DNA of 64,000 nt from Haloterrigena gelatinilytica. GTDB lineage: Archaea; Halobacteriota; Halobacteria; Halobacteriales; Natrialbaceae. Made by a program: the position numbers and the translations under genes. Below the pieces are notes generated by a model. The model had not been told where the DNA came from, did no database searches, and saw only the letters and a list, made by a program, of their open reading frames with translations. Position 1 is the stretch's first letter. Every line of letters starts with the position of its first letter. Of the stretch, positions 24,656 to 32,520 are shown in pieces. Where the stretch lies: assembly GCF_013342145.1 (NCBI RefSeq), contig NZ_JABUQZ010000001.1:248001-312000 (forward strand), read 5' to 3'.

Positions 24656-24781
24656 ATGTCCGACAGCGTCGACACGAGCCGCCGGGGCCGACGCCCGACC
24701 GCGTCAGCCGTTCGGCACCGCAGCGACGACCGAACCGGAACCCGAAGCGGGCGCCGACCCGCCGCCGGAGGCCGCCGATGA
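24656..24781 (+). other. possible true N-terminus of the next gene, frame-disrupted
   Basis: A TATA-like TCTAAT (24625-24630) lies 26-31 bases before an ATG at 24656, fitting a leaderless start. From this ATG the frame reads MSDSVDTSRRGRR and stops at 24779-24781, overlapping the ATG used below. A second frame inside the same segment encodes TTEPEPEAGADPPPEAADES, a typical haloarchaeal acidic linker. Deleting one G from the GGGG run near 24682 and one C from the CCCC run near 24790 would fuse all three pieces into one 260-residue protein. The disruption may be a sequencing error or a real frameshift. Confidence 0.4.
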
Positions 24782-25440
24782 GTCAGCCGGGCCCCGACTC
24801 GAGCCCCGACCCCGACGACCGACCGTGGGACGAGGTCTCCCGGTTCCCCACGTTCGTCGACCACCTCGAGAACGAAGGGGCGTTCTCCGTCCGGGAGATC
24901 ATCGCCAATCTGGACGTGGAGATTCCCGTCGACGGGATCGTCTACCACGACCGCGGGATCCGCGTCCCCGGCTACGACGCGACGTTCGTCCACGAGCCCT
25001 CGCGGGGCCGGCCGGCCTTCAGCCTCGAGGTGGACACGGTCGGGCCGCGAAACGCGTGGGCCGTCTTCGACGCCCAGCTCGGCTGGGATCTCTACCTGCT
25101 CCGGACCGAGGGCGTGTCGGCTCTGGCCTGGGTCAGCGACGAGGAGTACAAGACCGAGGAGGCGACCCACTTCCGGACGAAACACGACGCGCTGGCCGCG
25201 GGCCGGTTCTCCTTCGGCGTCTTCTGTTACTCGGGCAGCGACTGGGACGAGCGCGTCGCCCGGATCGAGGGCACGGACGCCCCCGCCTACCTCAAACGCG
25301 ACGACGGCACGCCGGTGATCCCCCAGAACCCCTCGGAGTTCTACGACTACATCGGCTCGAGCGCCACCGAGTTGCGCCAGACCGGCGGCGGCGCGCCGCC
25401 CCACCTCGGCATCCTGGAACTCGAGGTCACGATCAACTGA
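24778..25440 (+). CDS. conserved haloarchaeal protein of unknown function
   Basis: A 220-residue soluble protein beginning MSQPGPDSSPDPDDRPWDEV. After an acidic linker it has a compact alpha/beta region with FPTFVDHLENEGAFSVREII, NLDVEIPVDGIVYHDRGIRV, FDAQLGWDLYLLRTEGVSALAWV and GRFSFGVFCYSGSDWDE. No catalytic motif is obvious and the family is not one I can name. The ATG at 24778 overlaps the stop of the short upstream frame (ATGA). The promoter position suggests the native protein may begin at 24656. The short gap to the cold-shock gene on the same strand holds a separate promoter. Confidence 0.75.
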   Translation: MSQPGPDSSPDPDDRPWDEVSRFPTFVDHLENEGAFSVREIIANLDVEIPVDGIVYHDRGIRVPGYDATFVHEPSRGRPAFSLEVDTVGPRNAWAVFDAQLGWDLYLLRTEGVSALAWVSDEEYKTEEATHFRTKHDALAAGRFSFGVFCYSGSDWDERVARIEGTDAPAYLKRDDGTPVIPQNPSEFYDYIGSSATELRQTGGGAPPHLGILELEVTIN

Positions 25441-25528
25441 TCGAGCGGGGCGTGCCCTCGGATCCGACTCCCGTGGTATCACGACTCTCGGAACCCTTAT
25501 CCGGTATTCGACCCTACGATTGTTCGTA

Positions 25529-25726
25529 ATGGCAAACGGTAACGTTGATTTCTTCAACGACACTGGCGGCTACGGTTTCATCTCGACTGAGGACGCGGAC
25601 GATGACGTCTTCTTCCACATGGAAGACGTCGGCGGCCCGGATCTGGAGGAGGGAGAGGAGATCGAATTCGACATCGAACAGGCCCCCAAGGGCCCCCGCG
25701 CGACGAACGTCGTCCGCAACAACTGA
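25529..25726 (+). CDS. cspA: cold-shock domain protein
   Basis: A 65-residue CspA-type OB-fold protein that binds single-stranded nucleic acid and acts as an RNA chaperone. RNP1 is seen as GGYGFIS (about 12-18) and RNP2 as VFFHMED (about 27-33). The C-terminal strand is GPRATNVV. The protein is very acidic (DLEEGEEIEFDIE), as usual in haloarchaea. The ATG at 25529 begins MANGNVDFFND. ATTCGACCC and TTATCCGG upstream (25496-25515) include a TATA-like element close to the start, which suggests a leaderless mRNA. A T-rich GATTTTTCG at 25771-25779 downstream may terminate transcription. Confidence 0.95.
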   Translation: MANGNVDFFNDTGGYGFISTEDADDDVFFHMEDVGGPDLEEGEEIEFDIEQAPKGPRATNVVRNN

Positions 25727-26025
25727 TCGCGACGGCTTCGTCGCCAGCGGGCGACGCTGACTGTTGCCGTGATTTTTCGTGTATTACGCGCCGAGCGGTC
25801 GCTCCGTGCGTTCGGTAGAGCAATCGAACGGAATCGACTAGTCCGACTCGAGAATTTATATCAATAGAGCAGGGGAGTGGCTTCTTTATTCAGAATAGGG
25901 TGGAGCCGAATAGGGGATTCGACACCGACGTGCGCGTATTGATCGACGACGATTCGGTACCCATCGCACGAGGGTCGAACGATCCCGACCCGGTTATACG
26001 CGACGAGAGCGTACGAAGGGCAACC
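25727..26025. other. intergenic region before the HTH_10 regulator
   Basis: About 300 bases without a convincing gene. A T-run at 25771-25779 may end the cold-shock transcript. An AT-rich GAATTTATATCAATAG lies at about 25852-25867, and GGTTATACG (about 25993-26001) lies 25-33 bases before the next start and is its likely TATA box. Nothing else is evident. Confidence 0.45.
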
Positions 26026-26793
26026 ATGCGCGAGGTCGTCTTCACCGTCGAGTACGAGAACGGGGCCGACGAGGTGATGGACCACTTCATCGAGCATCCG
26101 GACCTCTACGCGCGGTCGATGGAGATTACCGCGACCAGCGACTCGGTGTGGGGAATCGAGAAGGTCGTGGGACCGACCGACGTTCTCGAGGAGTTCGACG
26201 ACCGGTTAGAACGCGTCGCCAGCGATCCGAACGCGAGCGGAATGTGTGGTGCGCCGATCACCGAATGGAACTACGACGTCCTGTCGTCGAACGAGGAGTC
26301 GCGGAAGATATATTCGCTTCGCAGGGAAGGTGACGGCCCGCGGTCGATCCCGCTCGTCGCCGCGAAACACGTCGGCGAGGGATTGATGATGCGGACGGAG
26401 CGCCGCGGCGACCAGTTCCGCTGGACGTTGCTCGTCGACGAGACGGTGGCAGCGATGCACGACGAAATTCGCGAGAATCTTCGAGACGGGTTGTCTCTCA
26501 CCGTCGAACGACTCGGGACGCCCCCGTGTCTCCTCGAAGACGGTCGCGTACAGCAGAGCCTCACGCCCGAACAAAAGGCGGCGCTCGAAGCCGCCATCGA
26601 ACGCGGGTACTACGAAGTCCCACGGCAGCGGTCGGTCACCGAAATCGCAGCCGATGTCGGCGTCTCGAGTTCGACGTTCCAGTACCGACTGAACCGGGCC
26701 GAGGCGTGGTTGGCCCACCAGCTCGCGGCGGATTCGATGGACGTCGACGTCGACGCCGACCTCGATCCCGAGGACATCGAGTTCATCCGATGA
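26026..26793 (+). CDS. HTH_10 (bacterio-opsin activator-type) transcriptional regulator
   Basis: A 255-residue haloarchaeal regulator. The N-terminal half (MREVVFTVEYENGADEVMD onward) is the small-molecule-sensing or dimerising region typical of short HTH_10 proteins. The C-terminal HTH_10 domain (about 180-240) has LTPEQKAALEAAIERGYYEVPRQRS and EIAADVGVSSSTFQYRLNRAE. The start at 26026 is supported by a TATA element (GGTTATACG) 25-33 bases upstream. The in-frame ATG at 25900 would place the promoter inside the gene. The MBL gene follows after 81 bases in the same direction and may be its target. Confidence 0.9.
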   Translation: MREVVFTVEYENGADEVMDHFIEHPDLYARSMEITATSDSVWGIEKVVGPTDVLEEFDDRLERVASDPNASGMCGAPITEWNYDVLSSNEESRKIYSLRREGDGPRSIPLVAAKHVGEGLMMRTERRGDQFRWTLLVDETVAAMHDEIRENLRDGLSLTVERLGTPPCLLEDGRVQQSLTPEQKAALEAAIERGYYEVPRQRSVTEIAADVGVSSSTFQYRLNRAEAWLAHQLAADSMDVDVDADLDPEDIEFIR

Positions 26794-26853
26794 CTGTTCG
26801 CCCCGTTCGGACACGGGACAGTTGAAATATTTCGAAGTAAACCCCAACCCGTT

Positions 26854-26868
26854 GTCCCTCAAAGGGAC
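26854..26868. promoter_or_regulatory. inverted repeat before the MBL gene
   Basis: GTCCCT-CAA-AGGGAC is a perfect six-base dyad ending six bases before the MBL start at 26875. A second palindrome, GAAATATTTC, lies at 26824-26833 and is AT-rich enough to act as a TATA element. Together they could be the target of the upstream HTH_10 regulator; this is inference from position. Confidence 0.35.
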
Positions 26869-26874
26869 TCGTGT

Positions 26875-27636
26875 ATGACGACCGATTCCAGCCTCAGTGT
26901 TCAACTCGTACGGAACGCCACCGTCCTCGCGACCATCGATGAGACGACGTTCCTCGTCGATCCGATGTTCGCGCCCCAAGGCGAGATGCCGACTGTGACG
27001 GATAACCCCGCGGTTCCCGAATCTCTCACGACGGCGAACCAACGCCGGAATCCGCTCGTTCCGATGCCTGACGTCGATCTCTCCTACGACGCAGTCGTCG
27101 TTACCCATCGACATCCCGACCATTTCGACGAAGCGGCGAAAGCGGAGCTCGAGGCGGACGTCCCCCTCTTTTGCCAGCCCGAAGAGGCCCAGGCCTTCAC
27201 CGACGAGGGGTTCACCGACGTGCGGCCCGTCGACGACGAGACCTCCTTCGACGGCGTGACGATCCACCGGACGCCGGGACGGCACGGACACGGCGACTTA
27301 GCCGAAGGAATGGGGCCCGTCTCCGGGTTCGTGTTTGAGGGCGACGAGACGCTGTACATCGCCGGTGACACGATCTGGTACGACCCGGTAGAGCAGACGC
27401 TCGACCGATTCGACCCTGATATGGTCGTCCTCAACGGCGGCGAAGCACAGTTCGAGCAGGGCGAACCCATTACGATGGGCGTCGATGACATCACTGCCGT
27501 CCGCAATGCGACCGACGCGACGGTCGCCGTCGTTCACATGGAGGCTATCAACCACTGTCTCCTCTCGCGCGACGAACTCCGATCGGAGACGGCGGACGTT
27601 CTCGTTCCCGAGGACGGTGAGCAGATCACCCCGTAA
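26875..27636 (+). CDS. UlaG-like MBL-fold hydrolase
   Basis: A 253-residue metallo-beta-lactamase-fold protein of the UlaG-like (L-ascorbate-6-phosphate lactonase related) group. The metal motif is VVTHRHPDHFDEA (about 80-92). Further ligands appear in TPGRHGHGDLAEG, YIAGDTIWYD and VVHMEAINHCLLSRDEL, the last giving the C-terminal His typical of this subgroup. The substrate is unknown; these proteins cleave lactone or phosphate esters. Position directly behind the HTH_10 regulator gene suggests regulated expression. Confidence 0.85.
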   Translation: MTTDSSLSVQLVRNATVLATIDETTFLVDPMFAPQGEMPTVTDNPAVPESLTTANQRRNPLVPMPDVDLSYDAVVVTHRHPDHFDEAAKAELEADVPLFCQPEEAQAFTDEGFTDVRPVDDETSFDGVTIHRTPGRHGHGDLAEGMGPVSGFVFEGDETLYIAGDTIWYDPVEQTLDRFDPDMVVLNGGEAQFEQGEPITMGVDDITAVRNATDATVAVVHMEAINHCLLSRDELRSETADVLVPEDGEQITP

Positions 27637-27902
27637 AGCGAGTGGCCGTGGCTGACGACGAATACGCGGTAGTTCAGTTTTGCGGGTCGATACAGCGTTG
27701 CAGCCTTCCATACCGACATACACTAAGAAACGCTATTCCAACCGCCGGTATGTTGAGCTCCCTTCAATTCGGGACCGACGCCTCGAGATCGATCTCACTC
27801 GAGCAGGTCCTTTCGAGATGAGAAACGTTACTCGACGCCAACGCCGTCGCTCGAGGGCGGTGTCGGTCAGCGAGAAATGCGGTCAGTTCGAGTTACCGAG
27901 GT
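27637..27902. other. intergenic region between convergent genes
   Basis: About 265 bases between the MBL gene and the convergently read aIF1A gene. It contains moderately AT-rich sequence and no frame, repeat or clear terminator that I can support. Confidence 0.35.
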
Positions 27903-28187
27903 TCAATCGATATGGCCTTCACGACGCAGTTGATCTGCGTCCTGGCTGGTGTAGCGCCACTCGATCGTCGCCTTCTCGTCCTGCCAGTCCCAGGGTTCGG
28001 CGACGACGATGTCGTCTTGTTCGATCCACGTGCGGTACTTCATCCGGCCGGGGATGCGGCCGAGGCGCTCCTCGCCGTCGGCACAGCGCAGTTGCACGTG
28101 GTTGCCACCGAGATGTTCGGTCACGACGGCGAATACTTCATCGTTGTTGGGCATACGGAGGTTCCGGCGCCCGGATTCTTCTGTCAC
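27903..28187 (-). CDS. eif1A: translation initiation factor aIF1A
   Basis: A 94-residue archaeal IF1/eIF1A, an OB-fold protein that binds the A site of the small subunit during initiation. The sequence after the start reads [20 protein letters not shown], then [20 protein letters not shown] and [20 protein letters not shown], all diagnostic. The start is a GTG at 28187. On the minus strand a TATA box TTTAAA (28211-28216) lies 24-29 bases upstream. The longer frame from 28211 would begin inside that TATA box, so it is rejected. The mRNA is therefore probably leaderless. Confidence 0.93.
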   Translation of the reverse strand: MTEESGRRNLRMPNNDEVFAVVTEHLGGNHVQLRCADGEERLGRIPGRMKYRTWIEQDDIVVAEPWDWQDEKATIEWRYTSQDADQLRREGHID

Positions 28188-28210
28188 AACCGTACTACGC
28201 GCGGGAGACA

Positions 28211-28216
28211 TTTAAA
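28211..28216 (-). promoter_or_regulatory. TATA box of the aIF1A gene
   Basis: TTTAAA, centred about 26 bases upstream of the GTG start at 28187, is the spacing expected for a leaderless haloarchaeal promoter. Confidence 0.7.
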
Positions 28217-28309
28217 GGATTGGAGGGCCGTGGTAACATCTGGCTCGATACTGACAGTCCGAACACCCGACACGCAGTCGATTTGACATTCGTGCTCGGC
28301 GGCCGGCGG

Positions 28310-28822
28310 CTACAGCTCTCGGTCCGAATCCGGGTTCTCGAGTTCCCACAGCAGTTCCGGCAGAAACGCCTCGAGGTTCTCGATGACCTTCCGCTCGCTG
28401 ACGTTCAGCCCCTCGCAGTGCTCGTGGGCCGAGTCGCGGATGTCGACGTGGAGGTCGCCGTCCTCGAGGAAGACGGCCAGCGGAAAGACCGAGCACCGCG
28501 TCGGTTTCCAGTCCTCCTCCAAGTGGAGGGTACAGAGGCCGTCGTCCCGGAGGAAGGCGCAGGCGCAGCCGTCGTCGCCGACGTGGTCGTCCCGGTCTTT
28601 CTCCTCGCGGGTGACGAACTTCTCGCCGCGGAAGTCCGTCGTCGTCTCGGCGAGGTTGGCTCGCTGGGCCAACTCGAGGAGGTCCTTATCGTAGAGGAGC
28701 ACGCCGTGGTGACAACACCAGGTGCAGTCCTCGACGCACTCGAAGGTAAGCTCCGGATCGAACTCGACGACGACCTCGCGGTCGGGGTAGACCTCGACGC
28801 GTCGCCGCTGGTCAGCGCTCAC
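28310..28822 (-). CDS. YkgJ-type zinc/iron-chelating cysteine-cluster protein
   Basis: A 170-residue protein with the cysteine pattern of the YkgJ family. These positions are visible: FECVEDCTWCCHHGVLLYD (about 36-54), DDGCACAFLRDDGLCTLH (about 90-107) and PTRCSVFP (about 113-120), then HEHCEGLNVSE. Such proteins bind an iron-sulfur cluster or zinc, and their role is not established. GTG at 28822 is chosen since the more upstream frame opens with TTG and adds only nine residues. It is followed on the same strand by a 122-base gap to aIF1A. Confidence 0.8.
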   Translation of the reverse strand: MSADQRRRVEVYPDREVVVEFDPELTFECVEDCTWCCHHGVLLYDKDLLELAQRANLAETTTDFRGEKFVTREEKDRDDHVGDDGCACAFLRDDGLCTLHLEEDWKPTRCSVFPLAVFLEDGDLHVDIRDSAHEHCEGLNVSERKVIENLEAFLPELLWELENPDSDREL

Positions 28823-28963
28823 GGCTCCGGAGAGGGGCGTCGTCCTCAAGTGCCTTTCTACCTGCCGTCTGAGACCGATCGTCGCCGCGTCGGACGAGTG
28901 ACCCGAGGTCGTCGCGGGCTCGAGGCCGTTGCAATTCCTGCCATCACGGGCGTAACTTCGAAA

Positions 28964-29737
28964 TTACGCGCGCAGCGCCTCCCGCTCGTCGCGCCCCTCC
29001 GGTTCGCTCGAGTCGACGACCGTATTTCGGAGCGTCCCGACGCCCTCGTAGGTGGTCTCGACGGCGTCTCCGGCTTCGACCGATTCGGGAGCCGCGGGGC
29101 TGCCGAGCGAGACGACGTCGCCCGAACGGAGCGAGACCCGACGGGAGAGCGACGAGACGATCTCGACGGGGTCGAACGGCATCGATTCGGTGGTTACCTT
29201 CCGGCGCCGCTCGCCGGTGACGTCGAACCGCACGCCGACGCCGGTCGGGTCGACCGCGGTTTCGATCCACGGACCCAGTCCGACGGGGCCGTCGACCGCG
29301 TTCCGGACGGGGCGACCGCTCCGATCGACCGCGACGACGTCGTTTCGGATCGCGTACCCGCGGACGATCTCCGGAACCGCGTCTTCGGAGACGTTTCGAC
29401 AGCGTTCGTCGATGACGGCCGCGAATTCGCCGACGGCCACGAGTTTGTCGGCGGCGAGTTCGTCGGCGGGGTCGGGAGCCGGGACGGGAGCCCGGTGGCC
29501 GACCAGCGACGCCGCCGGCTCGGCGACGAAGTCGAGTGCGTCTACGTGTTCGCGCGCCGACTGTTCGTCGGCGCCAGCAACGTCGCCGTCGATGCGGTAC
29601 AGCGCCGCGGGGTCGCAGGGCGGCAGGAAGTCGGGGTCGGCGCCGACGTCGTAGGCACCGTCGTCGGCGTGGAGGACGCCGTCTTCGTACCGTCCGGCGA
29701 CCGGTCCGTCGTCGGTCGCGATCCGCGCGAGTTTCAT
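28964..29737 (-). CDS. fumarylacetoacetate hydrolase-family protein
   Basis: A 257-residue FAH-fold protein, starting MKLARIATDDGPVAGRYEDG, the usual N-terminus of FAH/HpcE-like enzymes. The FAH core includes KLVAVGEFAAVIDERCRNVSE, IVRGYAIRNDVVAVDR, VGLGPWIETAVD and SLRSGDVVSLGSPAA. The usual first metal-binding Glu pair (E-x-E) is represented by GEF rather than the common EVE, and the substrate loop differs, so activity is uncertain. Family members cleave beta-diketones, isomerise or decarboxylate ring-cleavage products, or hydrolyse acylpyruvates. ATG at 29737 fits the family start. Upstream runs a divergent PRC-barrel gene. Confidence 0.78.
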   Translation of the reverse strand: MKLARIATDDGPVAGRYEDGVLHADDGAYDVGADPDFLPPCDPAALYRIDGDVAGADEQSAREHVDALDFVAEPAASLVGHRAPVPAPDPADELAADKLVAVGEFAAVIDERCRNVSEDAVPEIVRGYAIRNDVVAVDRSGRPVRNAVDGPVGLGPWIETAVDPTGVGVRFDVTGERRRKVTTESMPFDPVEIVSSLSRRVSLRSGDVVSLGSPAAPESVEAGDAVETTYEGVGTLRNTVVDSSEPEGRDEREALRA

Positions 29738-29929
29738 TACCGCCCGTCGCGGTTCGGGGACGGTAGTGGTGTCGATTCCGTCGTCCGCCGTTCGGATCCG
29801 TAGCGGGTTCGCGGATCGACTCGCAGCCGACGCTCTCGAGGAAACTCCCCCTCGCCTGCGACGCTCGAGGCCCGGACACAGGCACATGGAGGGCCGACGT
29901 ATACCCCGATCCCCCGGCAACGGGTGGAT

Positions 29930-30178
29930 ATGTGCGCTAACCTCACCGTCGACGAGGAAGGGAAGCGAGTCGTCAACACGAACGGTAAGGAGATCGGCGT
30001 CATCGACGAGGTCGGTGCGGGGGTCGCGTACGTCGAACCCGGGGCGGAGATGAGCGACTCGATCAAGTCTCGGCTCCACCGCGACCGGGACGTCGCCGAC
30101 GGCACGGAGCGGTTCCAGCTCGACGAGGACTACGTCGACGAGATCACCGGCGACGAAGTTCGGCTCCAGCGGTTCTGA
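29930..30178 (+). CDS. PRC-barrel-like small protein
   Basis: An 82-residue protein with the strand pattern of a PRC barrel: VVNTNGKEIGVIDEVGAGVAYVEP followed by a charged C-terminal half (RLHRDRDVADGTERFQLDED). The ATG at 29930 has a TATA-like GTATACC (about 29899-29905) 25-31 bases upstream, so the transcript is probably leaderless. PRC-barrel proteins bind RNA or mediate protein contacts. The function here is unknown. Confidence 0.7.
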   Translation: MCANLTVDEEGKRVVNTNGKEIGVIDEVGAGVAYVEPGAEMSDSIKSRLHRDRDVADGTERFQLDEDYVDEITGDEVRLQRF

Positions 30179-30208
30179 GCGGGCGGCCGCCGGACGGTCA
30201 CCGAGCGC

Positions 30209-31240
30209 TTACGCCTCGCCTAACAGTCCCTCGAGGTTCCGGTAGCGGACGTTCGCCCACGCTTCGCCCGAGAGGTCGAACCGATCGAACAGTCCGAGCT
30301 GCGGAGTCTCCTGGTCCGGGTGGAGGTAGTCCGTCCCGAAGAGGAGCTGTTCGTGGTGGGTCTCGAGGAACGCCTGCCCGTATTCGGGATCCCGAGTGAG
30401 CCCGGTCCAGCCGGAGAGCCCCGAGAGGTCGCCGTAGACGTTGTCGTACCGGGCGAGGAGCTCCGGCACCCGGCCGCCGGGTTCGACCGGCCGCTCCGGA
30501 TACCGACCCAGATCCGATTCTTCGACGTCCGCGGAGATGTGTGCCCACCAGCCGTGGGCGTGGCCGACGAAATCGACGTCGGGGAACGACGCCAGCACGT
30601 TTTCGAAGCGCGGCAGGCCGACCGCGTCGAGCATCGTCTTATCGTCGAGGTGGAGGACGACCGGAAGCCCGTGTTCGGCACACAGTTCGTACAGCCGCTC
30701 GTGTCGAGCGTCGTCGACCGGCAACCCGGCCTTCAGTTCGCCGAAGCCCCGCGCGCCCCGCTCGACGTAGCGCTCGAGGAGGTTCGTGACGGCCGAGAAG
30801 TCCTCCTCGTAGACCAGCGTCCGCGGATCGACCGTACAGAAGGGGACGAGCCGGTCGGGATAGGCGGCGACCTGCTCGAGGATCCACCAACTCGGTGCCT
30901 GGACCGGATAGCTCTCGGGCGAATCGAGCGCCAGCACGACCGCGCGGTCGATCCCGACCGCGTCCATCCACGACACCAGATCGTCCGCGTGCAGGGGCTC
31001 CCTGTCGAGGGTCTCCGCGGGGATCAGATGGGTGTGGGCGTCGAACAGCGGCTGGTCGGCGACGGCTGTCTCCTGACTCGACTGCACGCTCGGTTCCGTC
31101 CCTGCCGTCGCACTCGTCTCCGTCCCCGTCCCGACGACGCCAGCGGCTCCGAGGAGCCCGGCGCCCGCCCTCGAGAGCACGCGTCGTCGAGACGCGCTCG
31201 TCGTCGATCCCCGCCGTTCGCTCGCTCGCCCTCGAGGCAT
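30209..31240 (-). CDS. Tat-exported amidohydrolase-2 family protein
   Basis: A 343-residue TIM-barrel hydrolase with a twin-arginine signal (ASRRRVLSRAGAGLLGAAGV, about 16-35) and a Thr/Ser-rich linker. Metal motifs are FDAHTHLIP (near 67), VVLHLDDKTM, FVGHAHGWWAH and LLFGTDYLHPDQ. It belongs to the same family as the protein at 5507-6376 but is exported and only distantly similar. The ATG at 31240 is preferred over 31255 because it begins MPRGRASERRG just before the signal. The substrate is unknown. It is read divergently from the NTPase gene. Confidence 0.83.
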   Translation of the reverse strand: MPRGRASERRGSTTSASRRRVLSRAGAGLLGAAGVVGTGTETSATAGTEPSVQSSQETAVADQPLFDAHTHLIPAETLDREPLHADDLVSWMDAVGIDRAVVLALDSPESYPVQAPSWWILEQVAAYPDRLVPFCTVDPRTLVYEEDFSAVTNLLERYVERGARGFGELKAGLPVDDARHERLYELCAEHGLPVVLHLDDKTMLDAVGLPRFENVLASFPDVDFVGHAHGWWAHISADVEESDLGRYPERPVEPGGRVPELLARYDNVYGDLSGLSGWTGLTRDPEYGQAFLETHHEQLLFGTDYLHPDQETPQLGLFDRFDLSGEAWANVRYRNLEGLLGEA

Positions 31241-31361
31241 GCGATATTCTCCCACGACCCCGACAAAAACGGTACGGGGGACCGATCAGTCGGGCGACGG
31301 GTCGCGGAGGGTTTTAGTCTCGAGGCGGCCGAACGGTCCGATTACGAACGCCGGAGCACCG

Positions 31362-31967
31362 ATGTCGGACGCGACCAACGCCCTCGTCACCGGCCCGCCC
31401 CGCAGCGGCAAGACGACCGCCCTCGAGCGGACCGTCTCGCGCCTGCGCGAGGACGGCTACGCGGTCGGCGGCCTCTCGAGTCCCGAACGCCGCGAGGCGG
31501 GCCGGCGCGCGGGGTTCGACATCGTCGACGTCGCGAGCGGCGAGCGCGCGGTGCTGGCCCGCGTCGACGGGGTGAGCCAAGATTCCGTCGCCTCGAGCGG
31601 ACGCGACGAGCACCTCGAGTCGGGGGCGTCCGCCCCCACCGTCGGTAAGTACACCGTCGACGTCTCGTCCGTCGACCGCCTCGCCGGGACGGCGCTGCCG
31701 TCGGCCGTCGACGACGCCGACTGCGTGGTGATCGACGAGATCGCGCCGATGCAACTCGAGAGCGACCGGTTCGTTCGGGAAACGACGCGCGCCCTCGAGT
31801 CGTCGACGCCGGTGCTGGCCGCGATCAAACTGGACGCGACGGACGGATTCCTCGGCGCGGTGAAAAAGCGGTCGGACACGGAGCGGTTCGTCGTCGAGCC
31901 GGACGCGCGAGACGCGCTTCCCGAGACCCTCGCCGCGTGGGTTCGGTCCCGAATCCGGCCCCGATAG
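31362..31967 (+). CDS. THEP1-type nucleoside-triphosphatase
   Basis: A 201-residue P-loop NTPase of the NTPase_1/THEP1 family. The Walker A is ALVTGPPRSGKTTALE (about 7-22). The family's GGLSSPERREAGRRAGFDIVDV region (about 36-57) and Walker B VVIDEIAPMQLES (about 125-137) follow. These enzymes hydrolyse NTPs in vitro, and their cell role is unclear. The ATG at 31362 gives MSDATNALVTG, the standard short N-terminus before the P-loop. Its 3' flank is the tandem repeat at 32014-32153. Confidence 0.88.
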   Translation: MSDATNALVTGPPRSGKTTALERTVSRLREDGYAVGGLSSPERREAGRRAGFDIVDVASGERAVLARVDGVSQDSVASSGRDEHLESGASAPTVGKYTVDVSSVDRLAGTALPSAVDDADCVVIDEIAPMQLESDRFVRETTRALESSTPVLAAIKLDATDGFLGAVKKRSDTERFVVEPDARDALPETLAAWVRSRIRPR

Positions 31968-32013
31968 TCTATCGGCCCCAATTCCGATCCCACTCTCGTG
32001 TTCTCGTGGCGTG

Positions 32014-32153
32014 TGACGGCTGTTCCGCTGGCCCGTGACAGGCGGTCCGGCGGGGTGCGTGACAGGGGTGCCGCCGAACCGTGTGACAGGCGATTCGGCG
32101 GCGCGTGTGACAGGGGATCCGTCGGCGTCTGACAGGGACGCCGGCGGAGCGTG
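32014..32153. repeat. degenerate tandem repeat, 22-24 base period, six units
   Basis: TGAC(A)GG-rich units begin at 32014, 32036, 32060, 32084, 32108 and 32130, with spacings of 22, 24, 24, 24 and 22 bases. A rough consensus is TGACAGGSGNTCCGSCGGNG. The array lies between the 3' ends of the convergent NTPase gene and the 70-residue gene. No reading frame crosses it in either direction. It could be a transcript end region or a slippage array; the degeneracy implies age. Confidence 0.65.
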
Positions 32154-32179
32154 TGCGTGTGCGAATTCAGCTACCGACG

Positions 32180-32392
32180 TTACTCCTCGATGACGAGGTA
32201 CGTCCGGTCGAGGCGGTGCTCGAGCGAGACGTCGTCGGTGTCGACACTCGATTCGACGAACTCCTCGATGCCGGCGGCGTGGAGATCGGTGACGTCGATG
32301 CGACGCCGCCGGGGGTCGAACTCCAGCGCGGTGCCCTCGTCTCTGGTGGTCGGCTCGGATCGGTCATCGGTTCGGTCGACGATCAGTGCCAT
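32180..32392 (-). CDS. conserved haloarchaeal small protein
   Basis: A 70-residue acidic protein beginning MALIVDRTDDRSEPTTRDEG. It has a short EFDPRRRRIDVTDLHAAGIEEF core and ends in DRTYLVIEE. The ATG at 32392 is followed by a compact frame. The codon pattern is haloarchaeal. The family is not one I can name. The next minus-strand gene starts upstream at 32949. Confidence 0.6.
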   Translation of the reverse strand: MALIVDRTDDRSEPTTRDEGTALEFDPRRRRIDVTDLHAAGIEEFVESSVDTDDVSLEHRLDRTYLVIEE

Positions 32393-32520
32393 ACGTATCG
32401 ATGAGACGGAACGTACGTTAAACCGATCCACCCGGAGTGAAAGTGAAAGTGCAGGACAGCGGGGGTGTGACGTGGAATCTGTGAATCGACGTCGCGGCGA
32501 TGATGGCGCGAGTCTCCGGC

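Noticed and set aside
22942-24700. Plus-strand open frame opposite rqcH leading into the unknown gene at 24778
   Set aside because: The part opposite rqcH is a shadow of its acidic coiled-coil codons. Only the part after 24778 (perhaps from 24656 with frame corrections) has its own promoter and protein-like pattern.
32014-32153. CRISPR array
   Set aside because: Units are only 22-24 bases with degenerate repeats and no unique spacers; no cas gene is nearby.
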